This document shows, piece after piece, positions 35,479-44,024 of a stretch of 64,000 nucleotides of DNA. The notes under the pieces were generated by a model. It did no database searches and was not told the origin of the DNA. It was given only the letters and a program-made list of their open reading frames with translations. The first letter of the stretch is position 1. Every line of letters begins with the position of its first letter. A program made the position numbers and the translations under genes. Source of the stretch: Arthrobacter sp. (lineage in GTDB: Bacteria; Actinomycetota; Actinomycetes; Actinomycetales; Micrococcaceae); NCBI GenBank assembly GCA_029257465.1, contig JARIBG010000011.1:1-64000 (forward strand), read 5' to 3'.

Positions 35479-35718
35479 CTACCACCGCACCTTCCTCTCC
35501 TGCTTGCCCTGCTTGGCGCTCTCGTGTGCCGCTTTGACGTGCCCGGCCCCGGTGGTAGCGGCAGGATTGGCCGCCTGATTCTTCCGCTCGAGGGCGAGCC
35601 GGGCGCGGGGGTCCTCCTGCACGCTACGGGCCGGGGATCGTGTCCCGGCTGCTGGTGCGTCCTGGTCCGCAGCGGGTGTGCCCGACGCCGGGGATTCGTG
35701 GTCTGGCTTGCTGGTCAT
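35479..35718 (-). CDS. Small basic hypothetical protein
   Basis: 79 residues from MTSKPDHESPASGTPAADQD, start set by AGAGAGG upstream. The sequence is low in hydrophobic residues: an acidic, Ala/Pro/Asp-rich N-terminal half and a basic C-terminal half (LALERKNQAANPAATTGAGH, QGKQERKVRW). It is probably disordered or nucleic-acid binding. I recognise no family. The gene lies on the same strand as the tandem-HTH/7TM pair, with the palindrome between them. Confidence 0.6.
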   Translation of the reverse strand: MTSKPDHESPASGTPAADQDAPAAGTRSPARSVQEDPRARLALERKNQAANPAATTGAGHVKAAHESAKQGKQERKVRW

Positions 35719-35970
35719 GGTGTGCCTCTCTGGTCTGAGCAGCCCACGGATCACGTCGGAACCCACCCATGGCAGTACAGGGCCGCGAAGGGTGGACCGG
35801 ACATCTTCTGTGGGCGCTCTTGGAGTGCTGTCATCGACAAGTGGCGCCGATCAGGGTGTGGACCGTGATCGATTACCGGAACAGAAGTGTCTTCATGACG
35901 CTCGACGCTACACCCGCCCACCGACCGCGACAAGGGTCCGGTCCCCTGTGGGAGGGATCGACGTCCGCGA

Positions 35971-37227
35971 TCACCGTGAGCCGGGACCCCGGACCACCAC
36001 GTCGGCGTATACCAGACGGTGCTCGCTCGTCGGGAAGGGAAGGATGCCCGTCAGCTCGGATCCCGGCAGGCCCGCTCGGGGCCAGAACACGCCGGAGGTG
36101 GACACGCGCAAGGTTTTCGACGGAAGGACGTAGTCCACCCGGAGATTGCCGCTTCTCTGATCCTCGAAGTCCGCGGTGTCGAAGCGCGAATCACCGGACT
36201 GGGCCGCATTCGCCCCACCCTGGAGTGCCGATGCTTCCACACCGCCCTCGGACGAGGGCAGGGGATCCTGGACCAGGCTGTTGTCCAGCAGCTGACCGAT
36301 CGACGCCGGAGCCGTGCCACTGTCACGTGGGTCGCTGTTCAGATCCCCCATGATCACGAAGCGTTCACCCCGGCGCAGACCGCCTGCAGTCCCGGCGTCG
36401 TCGTAGACGTAGGAGGCCCCGGCCACGTAATCGGACCAGAGCCGGATCTCATCGCCGGTGCGCCCGTGGTCGTCCCCGCCGTCGAGCACCGGACTCTTCG
36501 GATGGCTCGCGAGTACGTGGACCGTCCGTCCGCCGACCACCACCGGAACGTCCCAGTGCGAGGTGCTCGAGAGCGGTAGTACGGCCAGTTCATCGGCCGA
36601 GTACCAGTCCTGCTCCGGGTCGGTGGGCGGGTTGTCGGGCAGGAGCGCGCCCGGCATGTCCTGCCACAGGAAGTTCCGGAAGGTACGCACCGACTCCGTC
36701 TGGATGGGATATCTCGAGTAGAGGACCATGCCGCCCTGGCCCTGGAAGGCTCCGGGTCCGAGGGTATCGTCGGCGCCGCCGATCCGGCCGTCGTTGTTCA
36801 GGTCGTACCCGCTCGCCACACCGGAGTTGGGGGCTGCCGTGTGGACGTACGGGTAGTCGAGCGGCGCCCTGCCGTTCTGGCCGACGGTGAGATAGTTCCG
36901 GTAGAACAGATCGGCCGCTGCGGCGTTCGGCTCGTGGTCGAACTGGTTGAGCAGGACGACGTCCGGCCTGACCGTCTGGATCACCTCCGCCACCGCCCTG
37001 GCCTGCGCATCGTCGGACGTGCTGAGATCGGTCATCAGCTCGCCTTCGCCCGGGCGGCTCAGTCCGACGTCGAAGGTCGCGAATCTGGCGGTCTGTCCGT
37101 TCGCCTGGGCTCTGGAGGCGATCAGCGCCCGCGTTTCCTCCCGGTGATCCGCGGAGGCGGCCGGGGCGACGACGACGAGAAGGCAGACGGCGAGCAGCCC
37201 GGCAGTGCATCGTGCAAGAACTTGCAT
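35971..37227 (-). CDS. Secreted endonuclease/exonuclease/phosphatase (EEP) family protein
   Basis: 418 residues; start at 37227 chosen because GGAAGG lies five bases before it and translation opens with a signal peptide (MQVLARCTAGLLAVCLLVVV, then APAASAD). The EEP fold is shown by DVVLLNQFDHEP, HVLASHPKSPVLDG, FVIMGDLNSDPRDSG and SEHRLVYADVVV. A calcium-loop-like DLNNDGRIGGADD sits in an insertion near residue 165, as in related secreted actinobacterial proteins. Likely an exported nuclease or phosphodiesterase/phosphatase; the substrate is unknown. Confidence 0.85.
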   Translation of the reverse strand: MQVLARCTAGLLAVCLLVVVAPAASADHREETRALIASRAQANGQTARFATFDVGLSRPGEGELMTDLSTSDDAQARAVAEVIQTVRPDVVLLNQFDHEPNAAAADLFYRNYLTVGQNGRAPLDYPYVHTAAPNSGVASGYDLNNDGRIGGADDTLGPGAFQGQGGMVLYSRYPIQTESVRTFRNFLWQDMPGALLPDNPPTDPEQDWYSADELAVLPLSSTSHWDVPVVVGGRTVHVLASHPKSPVLDGGDDHGRTGDEIRLWSDYVAGASYVYDDAGTAGGLRRGERFVIMGDLNSDPRDSGTAPASIGQLLDNSLVQDPLPSSEGGVEASALQGGANAAQSGDSRFDTADFEDQRSGNLRVDYVLPSKTLRVSTSGVFWPRAGLPGSELTGILPFPTSEHRLVYADVVVRGPGSR

Positions 37228-37357
37228 CGCATCCTTCCCCAGCATCGGCCTGCTCATGGAACATGGTCTGCCGAGACCGGAACGGTTCGACACGGAAACT
37301 TGAATCCTACTGGCGGTGACAGCCCTCGGGAGGCTGGGCACGGGTAACGATTCAGGC

Positions 37358-37966
37358 TCAGCCCGGGAGCTCCCGATGTCTCTCGGCGCGTTCGGTCCGG
37401 TGCACGCCCACCTCGTGCTCGGCCATCTCGAACGCCTCCTCAGCGTGCTGGACGGCAGTGACGTAGTTACTCACATCATCCGGCTGGGACTGTGCGCCGA
37501 TGTCACGCGCGCTCTCTGCTCTGCGCAGGGCGTTGACCATGCGTCGTGCGGCCGGATGAGAGGGGTCGTGCATCTCGGGGTGATCGATCGCCTTCGCAGG
37601 ATCGAGGTCGTAGTCCGCCCAACGTTCCACCACGGCGTCGTGGCGGCTGCGCAGCTCCGACCAGGCCGTTGTCCGAGCAGCACGCTCGGCCTCCTCGCGC
37701 CGTCTGCGCTGACGTCGCGACACCCAGAGCCAGACTGCGGGGATGGACACGACGGCGGCAAGCGATGCCACCCAGAGCCCACCGAGCGCCGCTGCGACGA
37801 CGCCGGCGCCCGCCACGACGACGACCCCGCCGAACGCCACCCAGAAGTAGTCGTCCGTTCCGCCCCGGCGGCGGGAGACGACGTCGAGCCTCCACCCCGT
37901 CAGTGCGGTACCACCGACCATCACGAGGCATGCGGAAAGAATCCCGATCAGTGCGATGACATCCAA
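37358..37966 (-). CDS. Membrane protein with cytoplasmic helical tail, unknown function
   Basis: 202 residues from a TTG at 37966 that has AAGGAGG at ideal spacing; an upstream start would add 18 unrelated residues. Three hydrophobic helices (about 3-22, 41-60, 62-80) precede a strongly basic stretch (SRRQRRRREEAERAART) and a helical tail with AIDHPEMHDPSHPAARRM. The tail contains His/Asp/Glu residues but no known catalytic motif. I do not recognise the family beyond its occurrence as an actinobacterial hypothetical. Confidence 0.72.
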   Translation of the reverse strand: MDVIALIGILSACLVMVGGTALTGWRLDVVSRRRGGTDDYFWVAFGGVVVVAGAGVVAAALGGLWVASLAAVVSIPAVWLWVSRRQRRRREEAERAARTTAWSELRSRHDAVVERWADYDLDPAKAIDHPEMHDPSHPAARRMVNALRRAESARDIGAQSQPDDVSNYVTAVQHAEEAFEMAEHEVGVHRTERAERHRELPG

Positions 37967-38047
37967 CGCTTCCTCCTTGCCCGCCTGCGGCCCACGTGTC
38001 AGCGGGTCGCCACTGCGCAACTGGTACCTACCAGTGCAAACGAGTGG

Positions 38048-38090
38048 GCCCGCCGAGTCAATCCCCGATCAGGTCACCGATTCGGCGGGC
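38048..38090. other. Long-stem hairpin between tRNA-Lys and the membrane-protein gene
   Basis: GCCCGCCGA (38048-38056) and TCGGCGGGC (38082-38090) pair perfectly. It lies downstream of the tRNA on the minus strand and about 80 bases upstream of the TTG start at 37966, so it may end the tRNA transcript. Confidence 0.45.
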
Positions 38091-38214
38091 TCGCTCACAG
38101 GTTCCTGTGTAGTCGGGGAGTCGGCACCGGTGGTCTACGGGTGCGATCCAGTGCACCGGAGGCACTGAGCCAGAGGACGGACAGACGGCGTCCCTTGAGT
38201 CCTCGCGTGATCGG

Positions 38215-38288
38215 TGGGCCCTGTGGGGATCGAACCCACGACCCACGGATTAAAAGTCCGTTGCTCTAACCAACTGAGCTAAGGGCCC
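38215..38288 (-). tRNA. tRNA-Lys (anticodon TTT)
   Basis: On the minus strand the cloverleaf reads GGGCCCT acceptor, D arm TAGCTCAGTTGGTTAGAGC, anticodon arm ACGGACTTTTAATCCGT with TTT, T arm GTGGGTTCGATCCCCAC and AGGGCCC closing the acceptor. The CCA end is not encoded (ACCG follows). No integrase or attachment-like duplication was seen next to it. Confidence 0.96.
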
Positions 38289-38447
38289 CACACGTGCCGG
38301 GCCCGATCCGGAGCGGACTCGCGCGGCAACGACCCCATTACCTTAGCGCAATCATCGAGGCTCCCGGGCCAGCGCGGGAGCCTGCCGATCATGGTGTCCA
38401 GCGTGCCGCCTACCGGGCCCGAACAGCCCAGGAGTAGGGTTCATCCC

Positions 38448-39095
38448 ATGAACGGCGACTACACGAGCAAGAGCCCACGGCCCCACAAACCGAAGCCATT
38501 CGCCCCCGCGGACTTCGAGGTCTTCGCAGGAGGAGTCGACCCCTCACGCGTCTCCGAAGCGGCCCACATGGCAGCGCACGCGCTGGTACATCACGGGCGC
38601 GGAGCGGATGATCCGGAAATCACCCGGCGCCTCGTCGAACTCGCCGATCAGCAGGGCCTGGAAGCCATCGCCGAGATGTGGGCGGAAAGCCCTGCGCGCT
38701 CGTTACCCGGTGCCCTGTGGCGCCTCTACGCCCTGCGCGCGGCCACCCGGCAGAGCCCGGAGCGTGTCGCCGCGTACTTCTCCTCCGGCAAGGAGATCGC
38801 GCAGGTCTCGAACGTCGTCGCGGGCGTCGCCGAGCCGCCCGGCGCCGTCGAGATGACCGCGATGGCCGACACCATCCTCTCGGGTGCGTTCGAGGGCGAG
38901 TTCGACGTGGCCCTCGAACGATTCGCTGCCTTCTGCCGTGTCGTCGCGCTCGGTCAGGCGAACCACGCGGACGACGCCGACCCAGCGAACGCCACACATG
39001 CCTCCAAGCTGACCCGCAGCTCAAGCCAGCTCGTGAAGACGGCCGAGGATCTGGAGCACGCGGCGGCCGCATGGCGGCGGGGAGAGCTGGACTGA
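38448..39095 (+). CDS. Conserved actinobacterial hypothetical protein
   Basis: 215 residues from MNGDYTSKSPRPHKPKPFAP. After a basic, proline-rich N-terminus the protein is mostly helical (VSEAAHMAAHALVHHGRG, RLVELADQQGLEAIAEMW, SLPGALWRLYALRAATRQ). TAGGGT ends seven bases before the ATG, consistent with a leaderless message. It lies upstream of the PhoU-like and Pit genes, but 230 bases and a possible promoter separate them. I do not know a function. Confidence 0.75.
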   Translation: MNGDYTSKSPRPHKPKPFAPADFEVFAGGVDPSRVSEAAHMAAHALVHHGRGADDPEITRRLVELADQQGLEAIAEMWAESPARSLPGALWRLYALRAATRQSPERVAAYFSSGKEIAQVSNVVAGVAEPPGAVEMTAMADTILSGAFEGEFDVALERFAAFCRVVALGQANHADDADPANATHASKLTRSSSQLVKTAEDLEHAAAAWRRGELD

Positions 39096-39321
39096 GCCAG
39101 CCAGCGATGCGTCGGTTGACAGTTCCGGCAGGGACGGCAAGACTTAATGCGGCGTCGAGCCGTGGAACCCCCGGGCTTCAACACCCAGCCGCTTCGAGCG
39201 GCCTTCCGCCGAGAGGCGCTCCCGGTTCGGCGCCACTTCTGTGTCCTCCGGATTCCGGTACCTATTCCACTACGGTCAGCAGGGATTCTCCGCTGCCCGA
39301 GTACCCATCGAGGAAGAATCC

Positions 39322-39939
39322 GTGAAGCTACGCCTCTTCCCCCAGGAGAACGCCGGACCCGATCTGCTCTCCCGCATGGCACGGCAATTGGTGCTCGGGG
39401 TAGGAACCATGTCCGCCATCCTCGGCGCCTCCACCGAGGAGTACGACCGCCTCTCCGAGGAGCTCCACGAGCACGAGTCGGCCTCGACGGATCTCCACTT
39501 CGCCCTCCTGACCTCCATGCGCACCTCCTTCATCAACTCGCTGCCGCGTGAGGACCTGTACTCCCTCTCGCGCCTGCTGAACGAGGCGATCGAGAAGCTC
39601 GACGGCGCCGGCGAACTCATCGCCCTCTACCGGCTGAGCACCCTGAGCCAGCGGGCCACGGACCAGCTCGAGGTGATCAACCGGCAGGCGGAGCTGACGA
39701 TGGTGGCCATGCAGCAGCTCAATTCGCTGGAGGATCTCGAGGAGTACTGGATCGAGATCCTGCGGCTGGCCAAACGCGCCGAGCGCACCCACCGCAGCTG
39801 GTGCGCCGAGCTGATCCACGACCACAAGCCCGCCGTCTACCTCCGGCACCGTCACGTGGCCGATCAGCTGGTCGACGTCACCCGGGACATCCGGCGGGTC
39901 GCGACCCAGGTGGGCAGCATCCTCGTCAAGGAATCGTAG
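39322..39939 (+). CDS. PhoU-like/DUF47 family phosphate transport regulator
   Basis: 205 residues from a GTG preceded by GAGGAAG. All-helical with the DUF47/PhoU pattern: acidic motif EELHEHESASTDLHFALLTS (residues about 50-70), TSFINSLPREDLYSLSRLL, and a C-terminal DVTRDIRRVATQVGSILVKE. Proteins of this family lie beside low-affinity phosphate (Pit) transporters and modulate them. The pit gene begins immediately at the next base, so the two are one operon. Confidence 0.9.
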   Translation: MKLRLFPQENAGPDLLSRMARQLVLGVGTMSAILGASTEEYDRLSEELHEHESASTDLHFALLTSMRTSFINSLPREDLYSLSRLLNEAIEKLDGAGELIALYRLSTLSQRATDQLEVINRQAELTMVAMQQLNSLEDLEEYWIEILRLAKRAERTHRSWCAELIHDHKPAVYLRHRHVADQLVDVTRDIRRVATQVGSILVKES

Positions 39940-40950
39940 GTGGGGCCCCTCCTCCTCGGTGCGGTGATCGCTGCTGCTGGCGGCTTCGCCTTCCTGAACG
40001 GCTTCCACGACGTCTCGAACTCGGTGGCCGCGGCCGTCCGGACCCGGGCGCTCACCCCGACCGCCGCCGTCCTGCTCGCATCGCTGTTCACGCTGGTGGG
40101 CGCACTGCTGGGCTCGTCCCTGGCGCTGTTGTTCGTCGATGTCGCCGGCGGATTGCCCTCGGGCACCACGGGACTGGCGATCCTCCTGACCGCCCTGATC
40201 GCGGCCTGCAGCTGGGGTGTGCTCACCTGGTACCGGGGGACGCCGTCGTCGTCCACGCACGCGCTGCTGGGCGGCATCATCGGTGCCGGCGTAGCGTCCC
40301 GGTTCACGGACCATCCCCCGATGGACGGTGCGGACGAGGCATTCCTGCTGCGGATCGTCCTGCCGCTCGCGCTCGCACCGGTCGTGGCGTATCTCCTGGC
40401 CTACGCTGCGGTGTTTCCCGCGACCTGGCTGCTGCGCCACGGTTCCCCTGCCAGGGTGAACAGCGGCAACCGCATTGCGCAGTCGGTCCTGACCGGCGTG
40501 TTCGCTCTCTCGCACGGCCTCCAGGACGGCCAGCGGACGACGGCGGTGATCCTGCTGGCACTGCTCGGATCTGGATTCGCGGTAGGCTCCGGCGTACCCA
40601 TGTGGGTGCAGGTGTTCGCGGCCCTGCTGCTCACTGCCGGGGCCCTGTTCGGCGGGTGGCGGATCACGCATACGCTGGGCCATCGCCTGGTCCACATCGA
40701 TCCGATGCGCGGCACCATGGCGCAGGGCATCAGCTCGGCGATGCTGCTCATCGGCGCGCTCATCCTGCATGTCCCGCTGTCGAGCACGCACACCATGACC
40801 TCGGCGATCGTGGGGGCCGGAGCCAACGAGCGCTTCGTCTCGGTCCGTCGCCCACGCGTGCTCCGGATCCTGCTCGTCTGGCTCGGAACGGCACCTGCGA
40901 CCGCCCTGCTCGGCGCCGTCCTCTTCCTGGCGCTGAGTCCGCTGCTGTAG
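39940..40950 (+). CDS. pit: Inorganic phosphate transporter, PiT family
   Basis: 336 residues from a GTG directly after the upstream stop, with AAGGA inside the preceding gene. About ten membrane helices. PiT repeats are visible: FAFLNGFHDVSNSVAAAVRT near the N-terminus and SHGLQDGQRTTAVILLAL in the second half, each with the conserved Asp/Asn-containing loop, and the paired SSTHALLGGIIGAG and SSTHTMTSAIVGAG. It takes up phosphate (as metal-phosphate) with protons. Low-affinity partner of the Pst system encoded next on the other strand. Confidence 0.94.
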   Translation: MGPLLLGAVIAAAGGFAFLNGFHDVSNSVAAAVRTRALTPTAAVLLASLFTLVGALLGSSLALLFVDVAGGLPSGTTGLAILLTALIAACSWGVLTWYRGTPSSSTHALLGGIIGAGVASRFTDHPPMDGADEAFLLRIVLPLALAPVVAYLLAYAAVFPATWLLRHGSPARVNSGNRIAQSVLTGVFALSHGLQDGQRTTAVILLALLGSGFAVGSGVPMWVQVFAALLLTAGALFGGWRITHTLGHRLVHIDPMRGTMAQGISSAMLLIGALILHVPLSSTHTMTSAIVGAGANERFVSVRRPRVLRILLVWLGTAPATALLGAVLFLALSPLL

Positions 40951-40969
40951 CCACCGACCCGAACAGCTC

Positions 40970-41749
40970 CTAGCCGAAGCGTCCGGAGACGTAGTCCTCC
41001 GTCGACTTCTGCACCGGCTTGTTGAAGATAGTGGTGGTGTCGGCGTACTCGATCAGCTTTCCGGGCTTGCCCGTACCGGAGATGTTGAAGAACGCCGTCT
41101 TGTCCGAGACGCGCGCTGCCTGCTGCATGTTGTGTGTCACGATCACCACGGTGTAGTCCGCCTTGAGCTCATTGATGAGGTCCTCGATCGCGAGCGTGGA
41201 GATGGGGTCCAGCGCCGAACACGGTTCGTCCATGAGGATGACCTGGGGTGAGACCGCGATGGCCCGTGCGATGCACAGGCGCTGCTGCTGCCCGCCCGAG
41301 AGACCGGAGCCCGGCCGTCCCAGCCTGTCCTTGACCTCGTTCCACAGATTCGCACCGCTCAGGGACTTCTCGACGAGGGCATCGGCGTCGGACTTGCTGA
41401 TGCGCTTGTTGTTGAGTTTTACCCCGGCGAGTACATTGTCGCGGATGGACATGGTGGGAAACGGATTGGGGCGCTGGAAGACCATGCCGACCTGGCCGCG
41501 GACGGTCACGGGATCGACGGCGGAATCGTAGAGATCGTCGCCGTCGAGCAGCACCTCGCCCTCGACCCGCGCGCCCGGGATGACCTCGTGCATCCGGTTC
41601 AGCGTGCGCAGGAACGTCGACTTGCCGCAGCCCGAGGGGCCGATGAACGCGGTGACCGAGCGGGCCTCGATGGAGATGTTGACGTTCTCCACGGCGAGGA
41701 ACTTGCTGTAGTAGACATTGAGGTCCTTGACGTCGATTCGCTTGGACAT
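40970..41749 (-). CDS. pstB: Phosphate ABC transporter ATP-binding protein
   Basis: 259 residues. Walker [18 protein letters not shown], signature [16 protein letters not shown], Walker [17 protein letters not shown] and switch His in [15 protein letters not shown]. Close to the family's normal length. Last gene of pstC-pstA-pstB; 39 bases separate it from pstA. It powers high-affinity phosphate import through PstC/PstA. Confidence 0.96.
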   Translation of the reverse strand: MSKRIDVKDLNVYYSKFLAVENVNISIEARSVTAFIGPSGCGKSTFLRTLNRMHEVIPGARVEGEVLLDGDDLYDSAVDPVTVRGQVGMVFQRPNPFPTMSIRDNVLAGVKLNNKRISKSDADALVEKSLSGANLWNEVKDRLGRPGSGLSGGQQQRLCIARAIAVSPQVILMDEPCSALDPISTLAIEDLINELKADYTVVIVTHNMQQAARVSDKTAFFNISGTGKPGKLIEYADTTTIFNKPVQKSTEDYVSGRFG

Positions 41750-41788
41750 TGCTTCCTTGTCAGTTCGGGAATGCGTGGGAGAGCGGGG

Positions 41789-42892
41789 TCAGCGGCTGGT
41801 CCTGGGGGCGAAGAACCGGGCCACCAGGCGTGCCACCACGTTGAGCAGCATGACCATGATGATCAAGATCAGCGCCGCCGCCCAGGCGCGCTGCGTACTC
41901 GCGTCGATGTTCGTCGGGGAGGTGGGCGTGAGGATCTGGTAATAGATGAACGTCGGGAGCGTGCTCATCCATCCCCCGAACACGTTGAGGTTGATCGAGC
42001 TCGCGAACCCGGCCGTGACGAGGATAGGAGCGGTCTCCCCGACCACCCGGGCGATGGCGAGGGTGATGCCGGAGGCGATGCCGGAGATCGCCGTCGGCAC
42101 CACCACCTTCACGATGGTGCGCCACTTCCGGACACCGAGGGCGTAGGAGGCCTCCCGGAGTTCGTTGGGGACGATCCTGAGCATCTCCTCGGTGGAGCGG
42201 ACGACCACCGGGATCATGAGCACGGACAGGGCGACGGCGGCCACGAAGCCGGTCCGGGTGCCGGGGCCGAACAGGAGCGCGAAGAGTGCGGCCGCGAAGA
42301 GCCCCGCGACGATCGAGGGGATCCCGGTCATGACATCGACGAAGAAGGTGAAGGCGCGGTCGAGCGCACCGCCCTTGCCGTACTCCACCAGGTACACCGC
42401 GGCCAGGAGACCGATCGGCACCGAGACCAGTGAGGCCCACAGGGTGATCTGGAGGGTCCCGACGATCGCGTGGTAGGCGCCTCCGAGCACAGGGGTCCCG
42501 TTCTCGGCGGACGCGTTGTCCGTGGCACCGGTGACCCCGTTCATCGAGGTGAAGAAGAAGTCGTAGGACAGTCCTGGCAGACCCCGCTCCAGGACGGTCC
42601 AGATGACGGAGAGCAGCGGGAGCAGCGCGAGCACGAAGGACCCGTGGACCAGATAGGTCATCAGCGAATCGGCGGCCTTGCGCCTGCCCTCGGTCGCGGC
42701 GGTGACTATCGTGGCCCCGAGCACGAAGAGGACGGCGGTGATGAAGGCCCACGCGAGGACGTTGAAGCCGATCAGGGCCGAGACGGCCGCGGCCAGCACG
42801 ACGGCGGCCCCGAGCACCACCCAGATGGCGTAGCCGGGCAGCCTGCCCTTGGTGAGCTGCGAGCGCCGCGTCCTCAGCGTCGTACTGCTCAT
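41789..42892 (-). CDS. pstA: Phosphate ABC transporter permease PstA
   Basis: 367 residues, start at 42892 (MSSTTLRTRRSQLTKGRL) one base past the pstC stop. Six helices with the permease EAA loop (ELREASYALGVRKWRTIVKV) near residue 255. The N-terminal 120 residues include three extra hydrophobic helices before the core, as in other actinobacterial PstA proteins. The periplasmic stretch between helices contains SMNGVTGATDNASAENG. Works with PstC and PstB. Confidence 0.94.
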   Translation of the reverse strand: MSSTTLRTRRSQLTKGRLPGYAIWVVLGAAVVLAAAVSALIGFNVLAWAFITAVLFVLGATIVTAATEGRRKAADSLMTYLVHGSFVLALLPLLSVIWTVLERGLPGLSYDFFFTSMNGVTGATDNASAENGTPVLGGAYHAIVGTLQITLWASLVSVPIGLLAAVYLVEYGKGGALDRAFTFFVDVMTGIPSIVAGLFAAALFALLFGPGTRTGFVAAVALSVLMIPVVVRSTEEMLRIVPNELREASYALGVRKWRTIVKVVVPTAISGIASGITLAIARVVGETAPILVTAGFASSINLNVFGGWMSTLPTFIYYQILTPTSPTNIDASTQRAWAAALILIIMVMLLNVVARLVARFFAPRTSR

Positions 42893-42893
42893 A

Positions 42894-43856
42894 TCAGTTC
42901 GCCCCCGAGAAATCACGGTGACGGCTGACGATCCAGCGGGCCACGATGTTGACGACCAGGGTGATGACGAACAGCACCAGACCCGCCGCGATGAGTTCGC
43001 TGAGGCGGAGCCCGTACGCCTCGGGGAAGTTCAGGGCGATCTCCGCGGCGATGGTCTGGTTCCCGGACTGGATGAGGCTGGCATTCAGCGCGCCTCCGGA
43101 GAGGACCAGTGCCACCGCCATGGTCTCCCCCAGTGCCCTGCCGAGTCCGAGCATCGCCGCGCTGACGATGCCCGTCCGCGCGAAGGGCAGAACCGCCATC
43201 CGGATCATCTCCAGTCTCGTGGCGCCCATCGCGAGGGCTGCTTCCTCGTGCAGTGTCGGGGTCTGCAGAAAGATCTCCCGACTCAGCGACGTGATGATCG
43301 GCAGGACCATGACGGCCAGGACGATCCCCGCCGTGAGGATCGTCTTACCGGTCTGGCTCGCGGGTCCGGCGAAGATCGGGATCCAGCCCAGATTCTGGGC
43401 CAACCACCCATAGGCGACCGCCAGTTGGGGTGCCAGGACGGCATAACCCCACGCCCCGTAGACCACCGACGGGATGGCGGCCAGGAGATCCACCAGGTAG
43501 CCGAAGGTCATCGCCAGGCGCCGCGGCGCGTAGTGCGAGATGAACAGGGCCACGCTGATCCCGAGCGGGGTCGCGATGAGCAGTGCGATGGCGGCGGCGA
43601 TGACCGTACCGATGACGATCGGGAGGATGTACGCGCCGAAGCCCTCACCGCCGGTGATGTCCGCCGGATCGGCGCCCAGGACCGGCAGCGCCTGCACGAT
43701 CTGGAAGACCGCGACCCCGAACAGGATCACCAGGATCAGCACGCCTGCACCCAGAGCGGCTGCGGAGAAGACCCTGTCGCCGGACTTGCCTCCCGCGCCG
43801 CGTCCGGTCACGCCACTATCTGTCACGCCGCTTTCGGTCAGAGCGTTGATCGCCAC
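42894..43856 (-). CDS. pstC: Phosphate ABC transporter permease PstC
   Basis: 320 residues from a GTG at 43856 with AAGGG upstream. Core permease helices follow a first N-terminal helix (AALGAGVLILVILFGVAVF); the EAA loop is EEAALAMGATRLEMIRMAVL. GALGETMAVALVLSGG-type segments (GRALGETMAVALVLSGG) are characteristic of PstC. It is the first gene of the visible operon: no pstS substrate-binding gene lies upstream, where a divergent FUSC gene begins. A PHO box precedes it. Confidence 0.94.
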   Translation of the reverse strand: MAINALTESGVTDSGVTGRGAGGKSGDRVFSAAALGAGVLILVILFGVAVFQIVQALPVLGADPADITGGEGFGAYILPIVIGTVIAAAIALLIATPLGISVALFISHYAPRRLAMTFGYLVDLLAAIPSVVYGAWGYAVLAPQLAVAYGWLAQNLGWIPIFAGPASQTGKTILTAGIVLAVMVLPIITSLSREIFLQTPTLHEEAALAMGATRLEMIRMAVLPFARTGIVSAAMLGLGRALGETMAVALVLSGGALNASLIQSGNQTIAAEIALNFPEAYGLRLSELIAAGLVLFVITLVVNIVARWIVSRHRDFSGAN

Positions 43857-43931
43857 GAGGAACCCTTCAGAGTGAAGAACGGTGGGTGCTGCGCGTTGGA
43901 GGAACGGGTCCAGCACAGCCTGACCACGAGA

Positions 43932-43949
43932 CATGAACGGAAGGTGAAC
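43932..43949 (-). promoter_or_regulatory. PHO box upstream of pstCAB
   Basis: On the minus strand GTTCACC (43949-43943), four bases, then GTTCATG (43938-43932): two direct repeats on an 11-base period, as in PhoP boxes of Streptomyces. It lies about 75 bases before the pstC start and on the pstC side of a divergent region. Confidence 0.65.
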
Positions 43950-44024
43950 AGCACAGGCCTGCCGTGCTGCCGCCCACCATCCGAGACCGAACTTACAGTC
44001 CGGCCCACCTCATACACTGGGTGA

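Noticed and set aside
38215..38288. tRNA-Lys as an integration site
   Set aside because: No integrase, no duplicated tRNA 3' end and no change of gene type next to it.
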